From the NCBI GenBank assembly GCA_009776995.1, contig WRMR01000125.1, positions 1 through 10,885 of the forward strand: DNA of 10,885 nucleotides, given 5' to 3'. A program made the translations under genes and the position numbers. Positions within the stretch are counted from its first letter, which is position 1. Every line of letters begins with the position of its first letter. The notes under the pieces were generated by a model. That model ran no database searches and was not told the origin of the DNA. It saw only the letters and a program-made list of their open reading frames with translations. Shown piece after piece: positions 5,897 through 10,885 of this stretch. This DNA comes from Planctomycetaceae bacterium. GTDB taxonomy: Bacteria > Planctomycetota > Planctomycetia > Pirellulales > Thermoguttaceae.

Positions 5897-8521
5897 ATGC
5901 GTTTATCACTGAAAACGATTTTGGCTTATACGGACAATCTTTTTGATACGGAGTACCGTCCTGCGGTTGAAAAACGTATCGGCGAAGAAGGCGTGGCCGG
6001 ATATTTGATGGACCGGATACGTGCCGTCGTCAGTAGTCCGGATATCCTAGTTCCTGGACGGTGCGGTGAAAAAGAGGAATTGTCGGTCAATCTGGTTGCC
6101 GCCTATTTCGACAACCTGCTTTCGGATACGGAACAGACACAGTTTGAAACAATTTGTCTGCGGTCGGATATTTATCTTGCCGAAGTTGCCTGTACACACC
6201 AGATTTTGACGACCATTCTGGGGCAGCCGGCAAAATTGAACCGTGATTGCCGCCTGCGGCTCTACGCGATTCCGCGACATCGGAAGGAGCTGCCCACTGA
6301 CGTTCCGGTGAGCCATGAGTCTGTTGAAGTTGAACAGGAAATGGCCGAAACCCAATTCGAAGAACCCGCACCCCGCAAAAACCGCCGCATTACTGTCACC
6401 GTCCAGGAAAACAGCGTTATGCAGACCTCGCCATCGCAAGAATCGCATGAAGTGTCCCCGGAGTCACAGGCAAATCAAATGGAGCAAGATGGGCAAATTG
6501 AGCAAGTTGACCAACCCGATCAGCCGACCATCACTGTTCGTTCTGTCAGCAACAGAATCAGCCGGTTGGGACAGGCGTTTGCGCACCAAAAACGTCATCG
6601 GCAGGTCATGATGATCTCGTCCCTGGTTCTGATGTTCCTGTGTGCTTCGATTTATCTGATTGCACATATCAAGCCCCGGCAACCGAAGAATGAAGTCGCC
6701 CAACATCGGCCACGTGCTACCCCGACAGGCATTGTGGCACTTGAGGACGATCATGACAACAACCGGCATTTTGATGAACATCACGGGTTGTGGCAACAAC
6801 GCGACATGGCATCGTCTTCCGCCGATTCCGGAGTTGCCGCATTGAGCGGAGGCGAGATGGTGGCTTCCGCCAATCCACTGTACTCGTTTCATGATTCGCC
6901 GGGAGCGGTGATGCAGTATCTGCCAGGCGAAGGCGGTGCCTTATCGCAAGTCCCCTATTCAGCCAATATGACGCCGGGTTCTTCCCCGCCGTTCCCCCAG
7001 CAACCGGTCGCCGCACAGTCCCCAACGATACAGCCAGGGCAACCTCAACCCGTTGCCCCCATGCCACCCCTGTCGGTGGCACAGCAAAATCCGTTGCTCC
7101 AACCCAATTCGCAGGCCGTCAACACTCAAGTCAATGTCATGGCAACGGCTGCAACGGCAAGGCCAAACAGCCTGCCTGTCGGCCAAAACCCGACAAATCT
7201 GCAATTTGGCGGACATTATGGCGTACAACCGTCTGCCCAGCCCACACAACGGCAGCCGGAATCGACGATCCAGTTCATCGATCGTGGGAACGTTCCAAGT
7301 GTCAACCAGTTTATCAACCCGACGCTTCCTGCGGTGCAACCGCCAACTTGGGAAACCGGCGGCTATCCCGAGGGGGCCAATCAAACCACGTCGCCTGCGA
7401 CAAATCACCAGGCCACCTTTCCCTATTATATGCAAGCACCGGGTGCGCTGACCAATTTGCCGGATGGAACCGACCAGGCAATCGAGCAGGCTTCCTATAC
7501 GCCCCGACCCAGGCAGCCCAATCAACCGCCGCCGTTGATTGACCCCATGACCGTTGAGCCGGATTGGACCGAGTCCCGGGACAGCAATTTTGAACAAGTC
7601 AACATTGCGTCTCACGCCCAGCCAAACCGCGATGCGTCACCGCCGTTGCGGTTACCGGAAAATAGTGCGTCGCGCGACGAATCGCACAATCGGCCACAGA
7701 TGCAACATCGCATCGTGCCGAATGGGTCCATGGCCGATTCGGGGTTTCCGATGCTGCTCCTCAGTACGGAAGACCTCGTCCTGGTTCGTGACACACCGGA
7801 CTCGGAATGGTCTTGGTTGCCGGTTTCCAAGCAACTGGACCATGACATTGTGCTTGTTCCGGCACCGTTCCGTGCGGCGTTCAGATTTCCCAACGGCATC
7901 GTCGTGGAAACGGAAGGCGACACGCGCGTTCGCATCCTGCCCGACGACGAAGCGGGACTTCCAGCACTCGCCTTCGATTGCGGTCACCTGACCATTTATG
8001 CGACACGGAATCCGTCGTCCAATTCCAACATTTCCCAATCGTTGCGAATCGTCACGCCGGTCGGTGGTGGTGTGCTACGGTTGACCGACACGGACAGCTT
8101 TGTTACAATCGCCTCGGAAAATAAAACGACCGTCAAATTACTCAAGGTCACACGCCCTTATGAATCGGTGACGGCCAATCCTGTGTTCTACAGAAGTCAT
8201 CTCGAGACGAACGTGGTCTATTGCCCGAACCTGATGACCTTCCCGGCCAACGGGAAGACGATTTACTGGCAAAAAGACGGCTATGCCGACGAATGGAAAC
8301 TTGGCACCGCGTCGATTTTCCCGATCGACCTGGAAAAAAGCACCGGCCCGATCCTCCTGTACAACACAACCGGCATCATCGTCTCACCGGCAGTCGTCTG
8401 GCCTGCGCTGGTTTCGCACGATGGCCGTATCCCGATTTCAAAGATCGACCTGAAAAACCAGTTCGTCACAATGCCCCACACTTTCTACCCCACCCCGTCA
8501 AAAACCTGGCTGCTCAAGTAA
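5897..8521 (+). CDS. Planctomycete-type membrane protein with FecR-like C-terminal domain
   Basis: The product has 874 residues and unknown function. Residues 1-120 form a soluble helical module (SLKTILAYTDNLFDTEY; AAYFDNLLSDTEQTQFE; DIYLAEVACTHQILTTILGQ) that I recall from many large planctomycete proteins, so the ATG at 5897 fits the family although no Shine-Dalgarno is clear. Residues about 130-230 are charged and Gln-rich. One membrane helix lies at about 237-258 (VMMISSLVLMFLCASIYLIA), preceded by HQKRHRQ, which predicts the N-terminus inside and the rest outside the cytoplasmic membrane. Residues about 260-605 are a low-complexity Pro/Gln/Asn/Ser linker. Residues about 606-874 are folded and beta-rich (for example IVVETEGDTRVRIL, LAFDCGHLTIYA, LRIVTPVGGGVLRLTDTDSF), resembling FecR-type domains. 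The architecture resembles anti-sigma or surface-sensing proteins, but no zinc-finger motif (HxxxCxxC) is visible. The function is inference. Confidence 0.82.
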   Translation: MRLSLKTILAYTDNLFDTEYRPAVEKRIGEEGVAGYLMDRIRAVVSSPDILVPGRCGEKEELSVNLVAAYFDNLLSDTEQTQFETICLRSDIYLAEVACTHQILTTILGQPAKLNRDCRLRLYAIPRHRKELPTDVPVSHESVEVEQEMAETQFEEPAPRKNRRITVTVQENSVMQTSPSQESHEVSPESQANQMEQDGQIEQVDQPDQPTITVRSVSNRISRLGQAFAHQKRHRQVMMISSLVLMFLCASIYLIAHIKPRQPKNEVAQHRPRATPTGIVALEDDHDNNRHFDEHHGLWQQRDMASSSADSGVAALSGGEMVASANPLYSFHDSPGAVMQYLPGEGGALSQVPYSANMTPGSSPPFPQQPVAAQSPTIQPGQPQPVAPMPPLSVAQQNPLLQPNSQAVNTQVNVMATAATARPNSLPVGQNPTNLQFGGHYGVQPSAQPTQRQPESTIQFIDRGNVPSVNQFINPTLPAVQPPTWETGGYPEGANQTTSPATNHQATFPYYMQAPGALTNLPDGTDQAIEQASYTPRPRQPNQPPPLIDPMTVEPDWTESRDSNFEQVNIASHAQPNRDASPPLRLPENSASRDESHNRPQMQHRIVPNGSMADSGFPMLLLSTEDLVLVRDTPDSEWSWLPVSKQLDHDIVLVPAPFRAAFRFPNGIVVETEGDTRVRILPDDEAGLPALAFDCGHLTIYATRNPSSNSNISQSLRIVTPVGGGVLRLTDTDSFVTIASENKTTVKLLKVTRPYESVTANPVFYRSHLETNVVYCPNLMTFPANGKTIYWQKDGYADEWKLGTASIFPIDLEKSTGPILLYNTTGIIVSPAVVWPALVSHDGRIPISKIDLKNQFVTMPHTFYPTPSKTWLLK

Positions 8522-8523
8522 GA

Positions 8524-8558
8524 AGCCGTGAAAAAATCACGGTTCCAAAGAGTGGAAC
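8524..8558 (+). other. Two abutting stem-loops before mtnA
   Basis: CCGTGA (8526-8531) pairs with TCACGG (8537-8542) around an AAAAA loop, extended by G-U and A-U pairs to 8524/8544. GTTCCA (8542-8547) pairs with TGGAAC (8553-8558) around AAGAG. Both helices want bases 8542-8544, so the extended first stem competes with the second. They fill most of the 52-nt gap between the membrane-protein stop and the mtnA ATG. No T-tract follows. They may be a processing or attenuation element; chance is possible. Confidence 0.4.
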
Positions 8559-8573
8559 AACCCAAGAAACACC

Positions 8574-9662
8574 ATGACACACGACAAGAACGTTGAGACG
8601 CTGAATTGGATAGACGCAGGGAATTTTTCGCAGTCCTGCCTGCGGATGATCGACCAGACACTGTTGCCGGTCGAACTGAAAATACTCGACTGCCGCACGA
8701 TTGAAATCGTGTGGGAGGCCATCAAAATGTTACGGGTGCGCGGTGCCCCGGCGATTGGCATCGCGGCGGCTTACGGCCTGTGCATTGGGTTGCAACCGCT
8801 TTTTCATGACGGTGACGAGCCGTCGGAGACGGAATTTTTCGATAAGCTGAAAGCGTCGCACGATTATTTGGCCGGAAGTCGTCCCACGGCGGTCAACCTG
8901 TTTTGGGCACTCGATCGCATGACAGCCAAAGCCGAATCGCTGCGCGGAGCCATGCCGCCAAGTCAACTGGCCGACGCTCTGCTCGCCGAGGCGCGACTGA
9001 TTCACGAGGAAGACCGCCGCATCTGTCGCGCGATCGGCCATCATGGGGCGGCACTCGTTCGCGACGGCGATTCGCTCCTGACCCATTGCAACGCGGGCGG
9101 TCTGGCAACGGCGGACTACGGCACGGCACTGGCCGTCTTTTTTGCCGCGACGGAACAGGGCAAAAAAATTCATGTTTTTGCCGACGAAACCCGTCCGCTG
9201 TTGCAAGGGGCCAGACTTACGTCATGGGAGCTTTGGCAGCGGGGCATCGACGTGACGCTGATTTGCGATTCGATGGCCGCACTGGTCATGCGGCAGGGCA
9301 AGGTCAATGCCGTGTTCGTCGGGGCGGATCGCATTGCCGCCAACGGCGACACGGCCAACAAGATCGGCACTTACGGCGTTGCGGTTGCGGCCAGGGCGCA
9401 TGGCGTACCGTTTTATGTGGCCGCACCGGTTTCAACTTTTGACCTGACCATCGCCGACGGCAATCTGATTCCCATTGAAGAACGCAATCCGGACGAAATC
9501 CGTTGCGGATTCGGCACTCGCACCGCCCCGGCGGAAGTCCGTGTCTATAACCCCGCGTTCGATGTCACGCCTGCCGAACTGATCACGGGCATCGTCACCG
9601 AACACGGTGTCATCTCGCCGGTCCATTGCGAAAATATTGCGACCATGATCAATGCAGGATAG
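8574..9662 (+). CDS. mtnA: S-methyl-5-thioribose-1-phosphate isomerase
   Basis: MtnA interconverts 5-methylthioribose 1-phosphate and 5-methylthioribulose 1-phosphate in methionine salvage, in the cytosol. At 362 residues it has family length and belongs to the eIF2B alpha/beta/delta-like superfamily. Visible motifs are RGAPAIG (56-62), LLTHCNAGGLATADYGTAL (168-186) with the catalytic Cys172, DETRPLLQGARLTSWEL (204-220), VGADRIAANGDTANKIGTYG (249-268) with the catalytic Asp252, VAAPVSTFD (282-290), IPIEERNP (299-306) and VTEHGVISP (341-349). Both catalytic residues expected from the B. subtilis enzyme are present. These motifs favour MtnA over the eIF2B-like ribose-1,5-bisphosphate isomerases. 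No other salvage gene is in the window. The start at 8574 leaves normal N-terminal length; no strong Shine-Dalgarno is seen, but two hairpins precede it. Confidence 0.96.
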   Translation: MTHDKNVETLNWIDAGNFSQSCLRMIDQTLLPVELKILDCRTIEIVWEAIKMLRVRGAPAIGIAAAYGLCIGLQPLFHDGDEPSETEFFDKLKASHDYLAGSRPTAVNLFWALDRMTAKAESLRGAMPPSQLADALLAEARLIHEEDRRICRAIGHHGAALVRDGDSLLTHCNAGGLATADYGTALAVFFAATEQGKKIHVFADETRPLLQGARLTSWELWQRGIDVTLICDSMAALVMRQGKVNAVFVGADRIAANGDTANKIGTYGVAVAARAHGVPFYVAAPVSTFDLTIADGNLIPIEERNPDEIRCGFGTRTAPAEVRVYNPAFDVTPAELITGIVTEHGVISPVHCENIATMINAG

Positions 9663-9689
9663 GGAATGTTCACGTGATGATTGCGCGGC

Positions 9690-9730
9690 TCCCAAGAACC
9701 CGTCGCTGACGATCCGGGTTACTGTTGGGA
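9690..9730. terminator. Two-part hairpin between convergent mtnA and rnc
   Basis: TCCCAA (9690-9695) pairs with TTGGGA (9725-9730). After a 1/4-nt internal loop, AACCCG (9697-9702) pairs with CGGGTT (9715-9720). A competing inner stem CGTC-GCT-GACG (9701-9711) is also possible. The position between two converging genes, with the stem symmetric on both strands, suggests a bidirectional terminator. It lacks a long T-tract on either side, so intrinsic termination would be inefficient or factor-assisted. Confidence 0.5.
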
Positions 9731-9766
9731 AACCACGATTTCGGCTTTGGCCATGTTGTAGAGTGC

Positions 9767-10477
9767 TCAGTCACCACAATCGTAAGGGAGCGGCTTGCCC
9801 TGGAGTATGCAAATCGCGTTTTCTGCGGCATGTTGTTCGGCGGTTTTTTTCGTGTTTCCCCAAGCGGCCGGAAAATACTGGCCCTTGACACGAACGGCGA
9901 TTTTGAAACACTTGCTGTGATCGGGACCTTTTTCGTCCAGGATCATGTAGTCGGGATGCATGCCATAATCCTTCTGAATCATATCCTGCAACATTGACTT
10001 GTGGTTATCGCACGAAAGACTGTCGGCCATTTTCATCACTTCCGGCGCGAAATGCTGGAGAATAAACCGTCTGGCGATTTTGATTCCGCCATCAAGATAC
10101 AAAGCGGCAATAATTGCCTCAACCGCGTTGGCCAAAATGGACACAGGAATCTGATTGTCGCGTCCCACACCGCGACCGATACGGATAAAGTTTTGCAAAT
10201 CAAGAGATTGTGCGATTTTCAGACAGGTTTCCCGGCTGACGACGGCGGATTTGATTTTTGTCAGGTCTCCTTCATCGCGACCGGGAAACTTTTTGAATAA
10301 CAACTCGCAAATCACGTAGCCGAGAACCGCATCGCCCAGAAATTCGAGACGCTCATTGGAATCTGTCGGCGTATCCGCGCCGGACGAGTGCGTCAACGCT
10401 TGTCGCAACAGCGCCAAATCGTCAAAATTGTATGCCAGCTTTTGCTCGCATTCTTTGAATAAGGCACTTTGATTCAT
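9767..10477 (-). CDS. rnc: Ribonuclease III
   Basis: RNase III is a Mg-dependent, homodimeric endonuclease that cuts double-stranded RNA and matures rRNA precursors and some mRNAs. The 236-residue product has the usual two-domain layout. The catalytic domain (about 1-150) carries the signature NERLEFLGDAV (41-51), supplying E42, E45 and D49. A second acidic block ILANAVEAIIAALYLDGG (114-131) supplies E120. The position equivalent to E. coli Asp114 is Asn117, which to my recollection occurs in other bacterial RNase III proteins, so activity is still expected. The double-stranded RNA-binding domain spans about 158-227 (KSMLQDMIQ; GNTKKTAEQHAAENAI). Only a weak GGA close to the ATG precedes the start. 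The gene converges on mtnA and has its own promoter upstream. Confidence 0.96.
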   Translation of the reverse strand: MNQSALFKECEQKLAYNFDDLALLRQALTHSSGADTPTDSNERLEFLGDAVLGYVICELLFKKFPGRDEGDLTKIKSAVVSRETCLKIAQSLDLQNFIRIGRGVGRDNQIPVSILANAVEAIIAALYLDGGIKIARRFILQHFAPEVMKMADSLSCDNHKSMLQDMIQKDYGMHPDYMILDEKGPDHSKCFKIAVRVKGQYFPAAWGNTKKTAEQHAAENAICILQGKPLPYDCGD

Positions 10478-10512
10478 TTCCGGGTTTCGCGACGCCTATC
10501 GAGAAAACAAAA

Positions 10513-10546
10513 TACAATGAGAACCATTCGGTAAAATTTCATTGTA
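10513..10546. promoter_or_regulatory. Perfect inverted repeat overlapping the rnc -10 box
   Basis: TACAATGA (10513-10520) and TCATTGTA (10539-10546) are exact complements 18 bp apart. A smaller ACC-ATTC-GGT dyad (10523-10532) lies between them. The right arm contains the candidate rnc -10 (TACAAT on the minus strand). The left arm repeats the same sequence downstream of the predicted start. Such a dyad is what a repressor site could look like. It cannot act as an RNA hairpin if transcription starts near 10534, because one arm is then untranscribed. Confidence 0.45.
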
Positions 10547-10569
10547 CCTCAATCGACAAAAATTTTCAA
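10541..10569 (-). promoter_or_regulatory. Sigma-70-type promoter for rnc
   Basis: On the minus strand TTGAAA (10569-10564) and TACAAT (10546-10541) are separated by exactly 17 nt. Each box matches the consensus in five of six positions. Transcription would begin near 10534, giving rnc a 5' leader of about 57 nt. This is the best-formed promoter in the window. Confidence 0.6.
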
Positions 10570-10697
10570 GACACAGCGTTTCATACTTTTAAGAAGTCCG
10601 GTCGCTCCGCTTTGTTGCGATCTTGACTTTCATTCTGAAATATACCACCAACCGCCAATAAACTGGCATTTTCACAATTGAGAAATTATGTGATATT

Positions 10698-10728
10698 TCC
10701 TCCTTTGGCATTCATCAAGCAAGGAGGA
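10698..10728 (+). promoter_or_regulatory. Hairpin sequestering the transposase ribosome binding site
   Basis: TCCTCCTT (10698-10705) is an exact complement of AAGGAGGA (10721-10728), with a 15-nt loop. The right arm contains the perfect Shine-Dalgarno AAGGAGG (10721-10727), 6 nt before the ATG at 10734. Any message that includes the left arm can hide the binding site. Transposase genes are known to use such structures to block translation from read-through transcripts (IS10 and IS50 are the classic cases). The remaining spacer (10570-10697) shows no convincing plus-strand promoter and no supported gene. Confidence 0.55.
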
Positions 10729-10733
10729 CATCC

Positions 10734-10885
10734 ATGTTGCGAGCGGGTTATACCGACGAGGAAAAATCTCTTTTTCAACAACTGCGATACAGCTATCCCG
10801 ATGAACGCGTCATGCGGCGGTTTGAAATTCTGTGGCTTCATGCTTGTGGAAAATTCGCGCCGGAGATTGCGATCATCGTTCAGCA
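10734..10885 (+). CDS. Probable IS630-type transposase, N-terminal part only
   Basis: The frame is open from an ATG at 10734 to the right edge, giving 50 complete codons of a truncated view. The start is fixed by a perfect AAGGAGG 6 nt upstream. The product starts MLRAGYTDEEKSLFQQLRYS; residues 23-50 include DERVMRRFEILWLHACGKFA followed by PEIAIIVQ. A DxRVxRRxxILWLxxxGK segment followed by PEIAxxV is the pattern I expect from the N-terminal helix-turn-helix of IS630/Tc1-type transposases or related helix-turn-helix proteins, where this region binds the element ends. The catalytic DDE domain would lie beyond the window, so intactness cannot be judged. A non-transposase helix-turn-helix regulator is the main alternative. 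Confidence 0.6.
   Translation, partial: MLRAGYTDEEKSLFQQLRYSYPDERVMRRFEILWLHACGKFAPEIAIIVQ

Larger units (their letters stand above)
10698..10885 (+). mobile_element. Left part of a probable insertion sequence, boundary unknown
   Basis: This entry marks the likely insertion sequence that carries the truncated transposase gene. The left boundary given is only the first element-like structure (the hairpin on the ribosome binding site). The true terminal inverted repeat and TA target duplication cannot be defined, because the right end is outside the window. The true end lies somewhere in 10570-10733. Confidence 0.35.

Noticed and set aside
6959..7615. Antisense open frame (218 codons) under the Pro/Gln-rich linker
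   Set aside because: Low-complexity Pro/Gln coding DNA lacks stops on the other strand; no ribosome binding site or domain pattern supports it.
8522..8573. SAM riboswitch before mtnA
   Set aside because: The gap is only 52 nt and shows two simple hairpins, not the multi-helix core of a known SAM riboswitch.
10623..10646. TTGACT ... TATACC as a promoter for the transposase gene
   Set aside because: The two boxes are separated by 12 nt, too short for a sigma-70 promoter.

Overview
The window looks like chromosomal DNA of a planctomycete, probably in or near the Pirellulales. The best marker is the 874-residue protein at 5897-8521. Its N-terminus (a YxDNxFD-type start, then DIYLAEVACTHQILTTILGQ at residues 91-110) matches, as I recall it, a module that recurs in large membrane proteins of Planctomycetota. 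The moderate-to-high GC of the coding DNA and the AT-rich spacers fit this. The lineage call is inference from remembered family features; no database was searched.

Layout. The left edge (1-309, minus strand) holds the 5' part of an unrecognised gene whose N-terminus is built from a 21-bp in-frame tandem repeat. A 242-bp divergent spacer with one extended -10 promoter candidate in each direction separates it from a plus-strand block: aroB (3-dehydroquinate synthase, 552-1670), a small GT-A-type glycosyltransferase (1763-2497), and a 1039-residue FAD/4Fe-4S dehydrogenase of the GlcD/YdiJ type (2572-5691). An AT-rich spacer rich in inverted repeats (5692-5896) follows. Next come the 874-residue membrane protein with a Pro/Gln-rich linker and a beta-rich, FecR-like C-terminal domain, and then mtnA (8574-9662). 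A two-part hairpin (9690-9730) lies between mtnA and the convergent rnc gene (RNase III, 9767-10477, minus). rnc has a good sigma-70-type promoter whose -10 box lies inside a perfect inverted repeat. The right edge (10734-10885) holds the first 50 codons of a probable IS630-type transposase. Its perfect Shine-Dalgarno sequence can pair with an exact complement just upstream.

How the parts relate. aroB is shikimate-pathway housekeeping, mtnA belongs to methionine salvage and rnc to RNA processing. None needs the others, so this is mostly a patchwork of ordinary chromosomal genes, not one pathway. I do not see a complete new multi-gene system. The points worth a second look are: altered metal-site and CCG-motif residues in the large flavoprotein; the structured spacer at 5749-5813; the operator-like repeat on the rnc promoter; the sequestered ribosome binding site of the transposase; and the repeat-built N-terminus of the left-edge gene.
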